DNA from: Deltaproteobacteria bacterium
GTDB taxonomy: Bacteria > Desulfobacterota > Deferrimicrobia > J040
Direction: 5' to 3'
DNA length: 39,704 nucleotides
NCBI GenBank assembly: GCA_003696505.1
Contig: RFHC01000059.1
Location: 1 to 39,704 of the forward strand
In this document: piece by piece, positions 22,468-32,890 of the stretch
Numbering within the stretch: the stretch's first letter is position 1
Layout of the letters: each line of letters begins with the position of its first letter
Notes under the pieces: model-generated
What the model was told of the DNA's origin: nothing
Database searches by the model: none
What the model saw: only the letters and a program-made list of their open reading frames with translations
Position numbers and translations under genes: made by a program

Positions 22468-25400
22468 ATGGACCTGAAAACCCTGACTCACATAGCCCTG
22501 GAGTCGGAGGACCTGGGGAGGTTTCTCGCCCGGGTGGACGAAATCCTCCGGGCTGAGGAGGGAGTCCTCGGCACCGCCCTCCACCTGAAGACCCCCTTCC
22601 GGGAAGACCTCCACCTGACATACCTTTCGGGGGTGCGAATACCCTCGGTTTCTTTCCAGAAAATCCCGTCGGGGACTTTTCCCAACAGCGAAGACTTCCC
22701 CGAAACGGGGATTCTCGTCCTCCCTGCCGGAGATTCCCGGGTGAGACCCCTCCTGTCAGGTCCCCTCGGCATCTCTCACTTCCTCCTCCTCAAACTGACT
22801 CCACCGCGGGGGCAGGAGGGACTCTTCTGGATTTTCACGAAAAGGGGGAAGGAATCCCTTCCCCTGGGCGAGGAGAAACTGCAGGAAGTCAGGGAACTCC
22901 TCTCCCTGGTCCTCCCCCTTCTCACCCACGAAGGAATTGAGAGTCGGGGCAAGGGGGAAAGCGACGACCGCCTCATTTCCAGGCTGGGTGAGGTCGCGGC
23001 CTCGCCGGACGTGGGGGAAATACTGAAAACCGCAGCGGAAATTCTCAGGGAAGTGGCGGGCGCGGAGTGCTCTGCCGTCGTCACGAGAGAGGCGCGGTCC
23101 GGTCCGTACGCCATCACTCACACCGTCAACTTCCCCCGGGGATACCGCTCCGGGGGCAGGGTCCTCCCTCAGATATTCCACGCCCTCATGCCCTACCCGT
23201 CGGTGGTGAAAGAAGTTTCCTCCTCTCTCCTGACGAAAACGGGTCTCCCTGCGGGAAAGATGCGGTGGTTGAGCGTGGGATTCCCCCTCCACAGAGCCCT
23301 CATCCTCCTGGGAGGAGTCCCTGAGGGAGCGACAAAGGAAGACCTGGAGGAGAAACTCCGACCGGTTTCGTCGATTCTCGAGCAGATGATCGAACTTGCC
23401 CGGAGGCGGGGGAGGGAGAGGGACTACATCGACAAGTTTCGCCTCATCGGCGAGATGGCACACGACCTTCTCGAGGAGAAGGACCTGAAAACCCTGGTGG
23501 AGAAGATTTTCTCCACGCTGAACAGGGTCATCACCTTTCCCCGCGGCGCCTTCTACCTCTACGACAGGGAGGCGGGGACCCTCAGGATGATAGCCCACAA
23601 GAACATCCCCTTTGACCTGATTCCCCTGAAAGAGCGGACAGCCCTGAGGCGACACCACGGGTTTGTGAAAGAGACCCTCACCCCCATCCTCTCGGGCGAC
23701 ACGAGGAAGGACCCCCGTCTGGAATATATCGAGGGGATGGATTACCCCGTCTCCGTCCTCTGCGTCCCCATCGTCTTTCAGGGGGAATACCGGGGAGACA
23801 TTACCCTCTCCGCGATGACGGAGGACTACTTCTCCGAGGACGACCTCGTCCTCGCCACCCTCTTCTCGAGCATCGCGGCCTTCGTCCTGGAAAATCACCA
23901 CCTCAGGCAGGCAGCCGCACAGGACGAGAAGAAGAGGGAAATCTCGGAAAAAATCTCCACCGCCATCGTCAGGGAATTCGACATCGGCCGGGTCATCTCC
24001 CTCGCCCTGAGGGAGATAAAGGATTTCCTCGAGCTCACAGCAGCAGCCTATCTGAGGAGCGGGGAAGAGGAATTCACCGTGCGGGAATTCGTGGAGGACG
24101 TGAAGTTCTTCTCGAGGAAGAGCCGCTTCCCCGCCCCCGACCTGCGCCTCCTCCTCTCGAGGGCAACAGGACCCCTCCTCCTCGGAGAAAAAGACCTCGC
24201 CAGACTCCCCCTCTCAGGAATCGTCGAAAAAGGTGTCACATCGGCCGCCCTCATCCCCGTGAGGGAGGACGGGTCGCTTTCGGGCGCTCTCTTCTTCGCC
24301 GCGTCCGCACCCGACCGGTTTACCTCGTCAACCCTCTCTTGGCTCAACTCCATGGCCACGCAGATATCGATAGCCGTGAAGAAGGCGAACCTGGTTACCC
24401 GCCTGGAAGAGACGGTTCAGGCTCTCCAGGAAACGCAGGAGCAGATGGTCCAGACGGAAAAGTTCAGGGCCCTGGGGCAACTCGCCTCAGGCATAGCGCA
24501 CGACATGAACAACACCCTCGCAGCGATTCTCGGGAGGTGCGAGGTTCTCCTTGAGAAGGCGGCAAGGGGGGAGGTCACCCTGGAGGAACTTCTCGAGAGC
24601 GTTCGGGTCATTTCGAAAATATCCTCCGACGGGGCGGAAACAGTCCGCCGCCTCCAGGCCTACACCCGCCAGTCCCGTAAGGAGACCTCACCCGTGGACC
24701 TGAACGCGCTGGCCGACGACGTCGTGGCCATCACCTCCCCCCACTGGAAGGACGAGGCCGAGAAGAGGGACCTTCGCTTCTCCGTGACAGTGGAAAAAGG
24801 GGACATCCCGCCGGTTTCGGCAAACGAGGGGGAACTCCGCGAGGCCGTGGTAAATCTCGTCCTCAACGCCCTCGAGGCGATGCCTGCGGGAGGCGAGGTG
24901 ACCATCACGACGGGAATGAGGGAAGGGAAGGTCTTCATCTCCGTGAAGGACACGGGAAAGGGAATCCCGAAGGAGCACCAGGACAGGATTTTCGACCCCT
25001 TCTTCACGACGAAACCGTCGGGGACGGGCCTGGGTCTCTCCCTCGTCCGCGGCGTCGTGGATAGATACGGGGGAGAGATAGAGTTTTCCTCCTGGGAAGG
25101 GGGAGGGACGATATTCACCCTCCTCTTCCCTCCAGCAGACAAAGCTGAAGAGGAAAAACCCGCTCCCCTCGACCCGAAAACCCCTCCACCGGCAGGGGGG
25201 AAACCCCCGAAGGTCTTCGTCGTCGACGACCAGCGCGATGTCCTGGAGGTAATGCTCGAGCAACTCCGGCTTCTCGGTTACGAGGCCGAAGGGACTCACG
25301 ACCCTTCCGAAGCTCTGGAGCGAATCCCCGGGGGCGACTACGACGTCGTCATCAGCGACATCGGAATGCCGGGAATCTCCGGATGGAGCCTCCTGGAAAG

Positions 25401-25596
25401 GCTCCGGGAGAGGGGATGCCGGGTGCCCCTTCTCTTCGTGACCGGATGGGCAGACGGAATCTCCCGGGAGGACGTCGTGGCGAAGGGCGCCTCCGGCGTC
25501 ATCTCCAAGCCCTTTCGCCCGGGCGACGTGAAAAAGGCCGTCGAGGAAGTCCTGGCGGGAGAGCCAGCCAAGGGAGGGAAAACAGGAAGCAGGTAA
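22468..25596 (+). CDS. Cytosolic hybrid sensor histidine kinase with multiple GAF domains and a C-terminal receiver
   Basis: A 1042-residue protein without membrane segments. The N-terminal two thirds seem to hold up to four GAF-type sensor domains, at about 5-160 (weak), 172-315, 319-480 (clear) and 490-640. A short coiled coil leads to a HisKA dimerisation domain with phospho-acceptor H678 (GIAHDMNNTLA). The ATPase domain (about 770-890) has its N box, DTGKGIP and GTGLGLSL. After a Pro-rich linker a receiver domain (917-1030) carries acceptor D964 (ISDIGMPG). ATG 22468 lies four bases after the ttcA stop. The signal is unknown; GAF domains bind small molecules, haem or iron. The following diguanylate cyclase gene is a natural output partner. 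Confidence 0.93.
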   Translation: MDLKTLTHIALESEDLGRFLARVDEILRAEEGVLGTALHLKTPFREDLHLTYLSGVRIPSVSFQKIPSGTFPNSEDFPETGILVLPAGDSRVRPLLSGPLGISHFLLLKLTPPRGQEGLFWIFTKRGKESLPLGEEKLQEVRELLSLVLPLLTHEGIESRGKGESDDRLISRLGEVAASPDVGEILKTAAEILREVAGAECSAVVTREARSGPYAITHTVNFPRGYRSGGRVLPQIFHALMPYPSVVKEVSSSLLTKTGLPAGKMRWLSVGFPLHRALILLGGVPEGATKEDLEEKLRPVSSILEQMIELARRRGRERDYIDKFRLIGEMAHDLLEEKDLKTLVEKIFSTLNRVITFPRGAFYLYDREAGTLRMIAHKNIPFDLIPLKERTALRRHHGFVKETLTPILSGDTRKDPRLEYIEGMDYPVSVLCVPIVFQGEYRGDITLSAMTEDYFSEDDLVLATLFSSIAAFVLENHHLRQAAAQDEKKREISEKISTAIVREFDIGRVISLALREIKDFLELTAAAYLRSGEEEFTVREFVEDVKFFSRKSRFPAPDLRLLLSRATGPLLLGEKDLARLPLSGIVEKGVTSAALIPVREDGSLSGALFFAASAPDRFTSSTLSWLNSMATQISIAVKKANLVTRLEETVQALQETQEQMVQTEKFRALGQLASGIAHDMNNTLAAILGRCEVLLEKAARGEVTLEELLESVRVISKISSDGAETVRRLQAYTRQSRKETSPVDLNALADDVVAITSPHWKDEAEKRDLRFSVTVEKGDIPPVSANEGELREAVVNLVLNALEAMPAGGEVTITTGMREGKVFISVKDTGKGIPKEHQDRIFDPFFTTKPSGTGLGLSLVRGVVDRYGGEIEFSSWEGGGTIFTLLFPPADKAEEEKPAPLDPKTPPPAGGKPPKVFVVDDQRDVLEVMLEQLRLLGYEAEGTHDPSEALERIPGGDYDVVISDIGMPGISGWSLLERLRERGCRVPLLFVTGWADGISREDVVAKGASGVISKPFRPGDVKKAVEEVLAGEPAKGGKTGSR

Positions 25597-25605
25597 GAGG
25601 AGCAC

Positions 25606-26772
25606 TTGCGGCGCAGTGAACCCCAGACAGGGGGGGAAACGGTGGAAAACCTGAGAAAGGAACTCGAGGAAATCCGGAGGGAGTACAGGCAGCTCATCAC
25701 CTACCTGAGACTGGTCAACAAGATGAGAGAGAGGGTCACGACGGCCCTCGAACTGCAGGAGGTTCTCGACGAAATCTGCCAGAGCCTCGTCGACTACTTC
25801 GGCGCGGCTTTCGCCCGCATCTGGCTCTACAACCGGGAGAGCAACGAACTCCGCCTCGTCTCCAGCCGGGGAATCTATACCCGCACCGACGGGAGCAGGT
25901 CCGTCATCAAACTGGGGACCTTCAAAAAGGGGAAACTCCAGAGAATTGCCCTCGAAAAGGTTCCTCACTATTCCAACTCCATTCAGGACGACAGGGATTC
26001 CCCCATCAGGGACCCCGAGTGGGCGAGGAGAAACGGGCTCGTCTCCTTCGCGGGGTACCCGCTGGTCCTGCGGGACGAACTGGTGGGGGTCATGGTCTTT
26101 TTCTCCCGAAACCGCCTCTCAGAGACGATTCTCGAAGTGATGTCTCTCTACGCCTCCCTTGCGACACTGGCAATACGGGACGCCCAGCTCATTACGGAAC
26201 AGAAAGAGCTCGCCCTCACCGACCCGCTCACGAAACTGAAGAACAGGCGGTACCTGGGAATGTACCTGGAAGAGACCCTCAAGGTCTCGAGGAGGTACGG
26301 CGACTCCCTCACTGTTGCCATGGTCGACATCGACCACTTCAAGAAAATCAACGACACCTACGGGCACCCCGTTGGAGACGAGGTCCTGGCTTCACTCGCA
26401 GAAATCCTCCGTTCCTCCGTGAGGGAGAGCGACCTGGTCGTCAGATACGGAGGGGAGGAATTCACTCTCGTCCTGCAAAGGACAAACAGGGAGAGGGCGA
26501 AAAACGTCCTGGAGAGAATAAGGGAGGACATTGCCGGGAGAGTTTTCGACACCCAGGCAGGAAAACTCTCCTTAACCGTCAGCATCGGCTACACCACCTG
26601 CGACTGCAACGGGGAAAAGGTCAGAATGACCCGCTTTCTCAGAGTGGCTGACGCGGCGCTCTACCGGGCAAAGGAGGGGGGGAGGAACAGGGTCGAGTTT
26701 CTCCCGCTGGAAACGGACATCGATGGAGAAATTCACCGGAGTGAAGAAGAAACTCCTCATCTTCGACCTTGA
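25606..26772 (+). CDS. GAF-GGDEF diguanylate cyclase
   Basis: The protein, up to 388 residues, has a short coiled coil (about 15-40), a GAF domain (about 40-195) and a GGDEF domain (about 205-370). The active site GGEEF is intact at 282-286. An R-x-x-D inhibitory site (RESD) sits five residues before it, so it should make c-di-GMP with product feedback. DxDHFKKIND is the usual substrate-binding segment. The start is uncertain: TTG 25606 follows GAGGAG closely, while GTG 25642 has a G-rich tract at better spacing. It lies nine bases after the hybrid kinase gene, suggesting a shared signalling pathway. Confidence 0.93.
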   Translation: MRRSEPQTGGETVENLRKELEEIRREYRQLITYLRLVNKMRERVTTALELQEVLDEICQSLVDYFGAAFARIWLYNRESNELRLVSSRGIYTRTDGSRSVIKLGTFKKGKLQRIALEKVPHYSNSIQDDRDSPIRDPEWARRNGLVSFAGYPLVLRDELVGVMVFFSRNRLSETILEVMSLYASLATLAIRDAQLITEQKELALTDPLTKLKNRRYLGMYLEETLKVSRRYGDSLTVAMVDIDHFKKINDTYGHPVGDEVLASLAEILRSSVRESDLVVRYGGEEFTLVLQRTNRERAKNVLERIREDIAGRVFDTQAGKLSLTVSIGYTTCDCNGEKVRMTRFLRVADAALYRAKEGGRNRVEFLPLETDIDGEIHRSEEETPHLRP

Positions 26773-27385
26773 CGGGACACTGGTGGATTCGAAGGAGGAC
26801 CTGGCCGCCTCCGTGAATCACACCCTGAAAACCCTGGGGAAGGAGCCCCTTCCCCCCGAGGAGATTTACGCGGAGGTGGGAGGAGGCGCAAGAAACCTCA
26901 TCGAGAAGGCGCTGGGGGAAGACGGGCACCTCTTCGGAGACGCCATCAAGATATTTCTCGACCACTACGAGGAACACCTCCTCGACACGACCCGGCCCTA
27001 CGAGGGGGTCGTGGAGGCGCTGGAGGAAAACCTGGGGCGGTTCACCTACTCACTCCTCACGAACAAACCCCTCTACCTGACGGAGAAACTTCTCCGGGGA
27101 CTCTCGATGGAGCACCTCTTTCACGTCGTCGCCGGAGGGGACACTTTTTCCACGAAGAAACCGGACCCGGAAGGGGTCCTCTCTCTCATCTCCCTGGCGG
27201 GCGTCTCCCGTGAAGAGACTCTCATCGTGGGAGACTCGCGAAACGACGTCCTTGCCGGGAGAAACGCCGGGGTCGACGTCTGCGGGGTTACCTACGGAAT
27301 CGGCGCTCGCGACTTCTCTCTCTACCCTCCCACCTTTACCATCGACTCCTTCCCCGACCTTTTCCGGGCCGTTACTCCCGCGTAA
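26723..27385 (+). CDS. gph: HAD-superfamily phosphatase, phosphoglycolate phosphatase type
   Basis: A 220-residue HAD hydrolase. Motif I DLDGTL with nucleophile D15 and D17, motif II TNKP, and motif IV VGDSRNDVLAGRNAG are all present, with the helical cap inserted after motif I. Gph removes phosphate from 2-phosphoglycolate; PpaX-like or sugar-phosphate activity is also possible. With ATG 26723 it overlaps the cyclase gene by 50 bases; GTG 26741 would shorten it to the more typical KKKLLIFDLDGT start. It belongs to the ttcA-kinase-cyclase unit. Confidence 0.88.
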   Translation: MEKFTGVKKKLLIFDLDGTLVDSKEDLAASVNHTLKTLGKEPLPPEEIYAEVGGGARNLIEKALGEDGHLFGDAIKIFLDHYEEHLLDTTRPYEGVVEALEENLGRFTYSLLTNKPLYLTEKLLRGLSMEHLFHVVAGGDTFSTKKPDPEGVLSLISLAGVSREETLIVGDSRNDVLAGRNAGVDVCGVTYGIGARDFSLYPPTFTIDSFPDLFRAVTPA

Positions 27386-27388
27386 AAT
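27383..27388 (+). promoter_or_regulatory. -10 hexamer TAAAAT six bases from the CPBP start codon
   Basis: TAAAAT, then AACCCC, then ATG 27395, with no Shine-Dalgarno site. A transcript from here would be leaderless. It overlaps the stop codon of the upstream phosphatase gene. No convincing -35 box is visible. Confidence 0.35.
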
Positions 27389-27394
27389 AACCCC

Positions 27395-28012
27395 ATGCTT
27401 CCCCGGTTCAAGAGAGAATGGTGGCCCTACACCATCTGGGCGCTCTCGACGGCTGCGCTGGCGGCGGGAAACAGGTTCCTTTCGGCTGCTGGCGGGACGG
27501 CTGCGTCGATATTCACCGGGGTGCTCCTCCTCTACGTCCCCTTCCTCTACGCATCCGCGCTGAAAAGACCCATCCCCTACCTGAAAGTGAGAAATGTGAA
27601 ACGGGTCATCTTCTGGTTCGCCCTGGCCACCACGGTCACCTTCCTCCTCTACACGACTCTCCTGAAAGCCTTCGGGAAGGGATATCTCCCGGAGAGGGTC
27701 TCCCTCCTTTTCACGAGGGAATCTGCGCTCTTCTGGGGGACGAGCCTCCTCTCCGTGGGATTTCCGGAGGAAATGTTTTTCCGGGGATTTCTCTACGAAG
27801 AAATCGACGGGGGAGCGGCGAAGAAGATTATCGTCACCTCCCTCCTCTTCGCCCTCACCCACCTGGCGGTGAAGGCTTCGCTGACCCGCCTCCTCACGTT
27901 CGTTCCCGGACTCATTCTGGGAGGACTGCGGAGCAGGACGGGAGAGGTCTACACCCCCTCCCTCCTGCACACCTTCATGAACCTCATCAACTGGGCAGGG
28001 CCCTTCACCTGA
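27395..28012 (+). CDS. CPBP-family (CAAX/Abi) intramembrane metalloprotease
   Basis: The 205-residue membrane protein carries the three family motifs: FPEEMFFRGFLYE (E125, E126, R130), FALTHL (H156) and LLHTFMN (H192, N196). Hydrophobic segments precede and separate them. Members cleave membrane or prenylated proteins, and some mediate bacteriocin immunity; the substrate here is unknown. There is no ribosome site before the ATG. The gene converges on pgk with only six bases between stops. Confidence 0.88.
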   Translation: MLPRFKREWWPYTIWALSTAALAAGNRFLSAAGGTAASIFTGVLLLYVPFLYASALKRPIPYLKVRNVKRVIFWFALATTVTFLLYTTLLKAFGKGYLPERVSLLFTRESALFWGTSLLSVGFPEEMFFRGFLYEEIDGGAAKKIIVTSLLFALTHLAVKASLTRLLTFVPGLILGGLRSRTGEVYTPSLLHTFMNLINWAGPFT

Positions 28013-28018
28013 CAGACT

Positions 28019-29200
28019 TCACCTGAGCGCCTCGATTCCGGGAAGTTTCTTCCCCTCCAGGAGTTCCAGAAACGCTCCCCCTCCGGTGGACACGTAGGAC
28101 ATCCTGTCGAACAATCCCGTCCTGTGAAGGGCGGTATCCGTGTCTCCCCCGCCCACGATGGTGAGCGCGTGAGAAGAGGCAAGGTCCTCGATGAGAGCGT
28201 AAGTGCCGCGCGAAAAGGGGTCGAACTCGAAAGCTCCCATGGGACCGTTCCAGACGATGGTGCGGGCGTCCTGAATCGCTTCCCGGAAGAGAAGTCTCGT
28301 GGCAGGTCCCGTGTCGAGAGCCATCATGTCGTCGGGAATCTCCTGCACCGGGACGATGGAGGTCCGGGCCTTCGCGGAAAGTTCCGGCGCCACCACGACG
28401 TCAACGGGGAAATAGAGCCGAACTCCTCTCTTCCTGGCTTCCCGGAGAACTTTCTGCGCCACGGGGACCATCTCCTCCTCGAAGAGGGACTTCCCCACGC
28501 CGAAGCCGAGAGCGGCGAAGAAGGTGTTCGCCATGGCTCCCCCGATGAGGATTTTCTCGACCCTCTTCATGACGTTGGTAATTGCCTGAATCTTCCCCGA
28601 CACCTTGGCGCCCCCGAAGATGGCGACCACAGGCCTGACCGGGTTTTTCAGAGCCCTCTCAAAGTAAGAGATTTCGTTCTCCATGAGGAAACCCGCCGCC
28701 TTCTCACGGAAGAATTTTGTGACCGCCGAATTGGAGGCGTGTCCGCGGTGCGCGGTCCCGAAGGCGTCGTTCACGAAGACGTCGCCGTATTCCGCAAGTT
28801 GCTTCGCGAATTCAGGGTCGTTCTTCTCCTCTCCGGGGTAGAACCGGAGGTTCTCCAGGAGGAGGACCTCCCCCGGTTTCAGGGCGTCCACGGCCTCCTT
28901 CACCTTCTCGCCCACCACGTCTCCCGGGAAGACGACCTTCTTTCTCAAGAGCCTGGACAACCTCTCCGCAACAGGTTTCAAAGAGAGGGAGTCAACCCAC
29001 TTCCCCTTGGGCCTCCCCAGGTGAGACATGAGGACGACGCGGCACTTCTTCTCGACGAGATAGCGAATCGTCGGGAGGGCCGCCCGGATTCTCGTGTCGT
29101 CCCTCACCCTTCCCTTCTCGTCGACGGGCACGTTGAAGTCCACCCTGACGAGGACTCTCTTCCCGTCCAGAGTCAGGTCACGAAGCGTCCGTATCGCCAT
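28019..29200 (-). CDS. pgk: Phosphoglycerate kinase
   Basis: A 393-residue glycolytic enzyme transferring phosphate from 1,3-bisphosphoglycerate to ADP. RVDFNVP near 19-25, SHLGRPKG, the hinge segment FGGAKVSGK and the C-terminal GGGDT nucleotide loop are all intact. The ATG at 29200 has GGAGGGG upstream, inside the end of the ROK kinase gene (23-base overlap). This separates pgk from gap-tpiA, with which it is grouped in many genomes. Confidence 0.97.
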   Translation of the reverse strand: MAIRTLRDLTLDGKRVLVRVDFNVPVDEKGRVRDDTRIRAALPTIRYLVEKKCRVVLMSHLGRPKGKWVDSLSLKPVAERLSRLLRKKVVFPGDVVGEKVKEAVDALKPGEVLLLENLRFYPGEEKNDPEFAKQLAEYGDVFVNDAFGTAHRGHASNSAVTKFFREKAAGFLMENEISYFERALKNPVRPVVAIFGGAKVSGKIQAITNVMKRVEKILIGGAMANTFFAALGFGVGKSLFEEEMVPVAQKVLREARKRGVRLYFPVDVVVAPELSAKARTSIVPVQEIPDDMMALDTGPATRLLFREAIQDARTIVWNGPMGAFEFDPFSRGTYALIEDLASSHALTIVGGGDTDTALHRTGLFDRMSYVSTGGGAFLELLEGKKLPGIEALR

Positions 29201-30131
29201 ATCTCCCCTCCTTCCGTTTTTTCAATTCGGTCAAAGCGATGGCGGCGGCGCCGACGCACCCCGCCCGGCTTCCGTTTTCTCCAACGAGAATCTCGACGAG
29301 CGACGGGTCTATCCCGAAGGTGTTGTGGGCAACCTGGCGCCTGATGGCGTCCTCCATCAGGTCCAGCGCGCCGGCGAGTCCCCCGGCGAGGACGACGGTG
29401 GAGACATCCACCACGTTGACGATGGCAGCGATTCCTCTCCCCAGACTGGCGCCGGCCTCCTCGAAGATTGCCCGCGCCGTCCCGTCTCCCTCTCTCGCCC
29501 GGCGGGCAAGTTCCTCCGTGTCCCCCGGCGCGTCCTCTCCGTAGAATTCCCGGGCTCTCCGGAGAATCCCCCGTGCTCCCGCGAAGGACTCAACGTGCCC
29601 TGTCCCTCCGCATCCGCAGGGTGAGGGGCCGTCCGATACAGGGATGTGGCCCACCTCTCCCGCCCGACCGAATGCGCCCCGGTGAATCCTCCCGTTCAGG
29701 AAGAGTCCTCCCCCGACACCCGTGCCGAGGGCGATGTACACGAAAGATTCCTTTCCCCGCGCGGCGCCGCAGAAGTGCTCCCCGAAAGCTCCCGCGTTGG
29801 CGTCGTTCTCAACGGAGAGGAGCGCCTCTTTGAGGCGGGGGAGAAGGGGTGAAAGAGAAAAGTCTCGCCACCCGGCGAGGTTGGGGCACTCCACCACCCG
29901 GTCCGTGCCGGGGGTGACGATGCCGGGGACAGCCACGGCGAGACCGGAGAGGGTCGCTCCCGACTCGTCTGCCTGGCGGATGAGCCTCTCCTCGATTTCG
30001 CGGAATGCCTCCTCCGGGCCTCCCGAGCGGGGAGTGGGAAACTCCCGGAACGAAATCTCCCGAAACTCCTCGTCCACGAGGAGGGATTTGACGAGCGTCC
30101 CCCCGATGTCTATTCCCGCCAGGGCTCTCAT
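29178..30131 (-). CDS. ROK-family sugar kinase
   Basis: The 317-residue protein has the ATP-binding start GIDIGGT (7-13), the sugar-site VENDANAGAFGE with catalytic D110, and LGTGVGGG. The ROK zinc site normally reads C-x-C-G-x-x-G-C-x-E; here it is CGCGGTGHVE, so the third cysteine is replaced by His179, with H162 as the remaining ligand. Glucokinase is a reasonable guess beside pgk, but N-acetylmannosamine or fructose kinase cannot be excluded. The second of two adjacent ATGs (30131) has the better spacing to GGAGAG. No DNA-binding domain is present, so it is not a NagC-type repressor. Confidence 0.88.
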   Translation of the reverse strand: MRALAGIDIGGTLVKSLLVDEEFREISFREFPTPRSGGPEEAFREIEERLIRQADESGATLSGLAVAVPGIVTPGTDRVVECPNLAGWRDFSLSPLLPRLKEALLSVENDANAGAFGEHFCGAARGKESFVYIALGTGVGGGLFLNGRIHRGAFGRAGEVGHIPVSDGPSPCGCGGTGHVESFAGARGILRRAREFYGEDAPGDTEELARRAREGDGTARAIFEEAGASLGRGIAAIVNVVDVSTVVLAGGLAGALDLMEDAIRRQVAHNTFGIDPSLVEILVGENGSRAGCVGAAAIALTELKKRKEGRYGDTDAS

Positions 30132-30160
30132 CATCTCTCTCCGGCGATGCATTCGTCGAT

Positions 30161-30189
30161 TTTATACATTATCCCTCTGCGGGGAGCAA
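30161..30189 (-). promoter_or_regulatory. Candidate promoter of ROK kinase-pgk
   Basis: On the minus strand TTGCTC (30184-30189), 17 bases, TATAAA (30161-30166) lies about 30 bases before the ROK start. The -10 is good and the -35 only partial. Confidence 0.45.
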
Positions 30190-30195
30190 GGAAGG

Positions 30196-30489
30196 TCACT
30201 CTTCCGTCCAGGTCCCTTCCCTCTTCCTCTCTTCGATGATGTCGAGCACCATCTTCAGGTGCCTCTCCTCCTCCTCTATGAGATGCTGGTAAAGTTTTCT
30301 GCACCGCTCGTCTCCGGCCTGCTCGAGAAACCGCCGGTAGAAAGAGATTCCCGCCTTCTCGTGCTCGAGCGCTCTGAGGAGGTTCCTGTTCAGTTCGATG
30401 ATGTCTGCCGCCCCCTGGTAATCGACTCCGTACTGCCCCTTCTTCACCTCCCGCTTCTCTTTCCCGAAGATTTTCCTGAAAAAACTCAT
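30196..30489 (-). CDS. Short ferritin-like (rubrerythrin-type) protein
   Basis: This 97-residue protein contains one helix pair of the rubrerythrin/COG1633 type. The first helix has ALEHEKAGISFYRRF and the second has LIEEEERHLKMV, giving one E-x-x-H-like metal half-site per helix. A four-helix ferritin fold would need dimerisation. I chose ATG 30489 because AAAGGAGG lies upstream with good spacing; the frame extends further but has no family features. It may bind iron or act in oxidative defence. The ligA gene is divergent and shares the -10 region. No encapsulin gene is in the window. Confidence 0.75.
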   Translation of the reverse strand: MSFFRKIFGKEKREVKKGQYGVDYQGAADIIELNRNLLRALEHEKAGISFYRRFLEQAGDERCRKLYQHLIEEEERHLKMVLDIIEERKREGTWTEE

Positions 30490-30526
30490 CCCGTCCTCCT
30501 TTGCCTCCAGGGATTTGCCTGAATTT

Positions 30527-32599
<2,073 letters not shown>

Positions 32600-32881
32600 A
32601 TGGCCGACAGGGAAGCCCACGTCATCGTATCCGGGCGCGTCCAGGGAGTCTGGTTTCGAGCCTCCACGAAGGAGGCGGCAGACCGCGTGGGAGCGCGGGG
32701 GTGGGTGAGAAACCTGCCCGACGGACGCGTGGAAGCGCTCATCCAGGGGAGCGAGGAGCAGGTAAGGGCAGTCATAGACTTCATGAAGGTTGGCCCGCCG
32801 GGAGCACGCGTCGAAGACATCCAGGTGGTGTGGAAGGAACCCGATCAGGTTTACGATTCTTTCTCCATAACTTACGCGTAA
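32600..32881 (+). CDS. acyP: Acylphosphatase
   Basis: A 93-residue acylphosphatase that hydrolyses carboxyl-phosphate bonds such as carbamoyl phosphate or acetyl phosphate. The catalytic arginine R20 lies in GRVQGVWFR and the catalytic asparagine N38 in WVRNLPDG. The ATG immediately follows the ligA stop, implying translational coupling. Confidence 0.95.
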   Translation: MADREAHVIVSGRVQGVWFRASTKEAADRVGARGWVRNLPDGRVEALIQGSEEQVRAVIDFMKVGPPGARVEDIQVVWKEPDQVYDSFSITYA

Positions 32882-32890
32882 GGAGGACCG

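Noticed and set aside
28004-28026. Direct repeat TTCACCTGA across the CPBP and pgk 3' ends
   Set aside because: It is only 9 bases and consists of gene-end codons; chance is sufficient.
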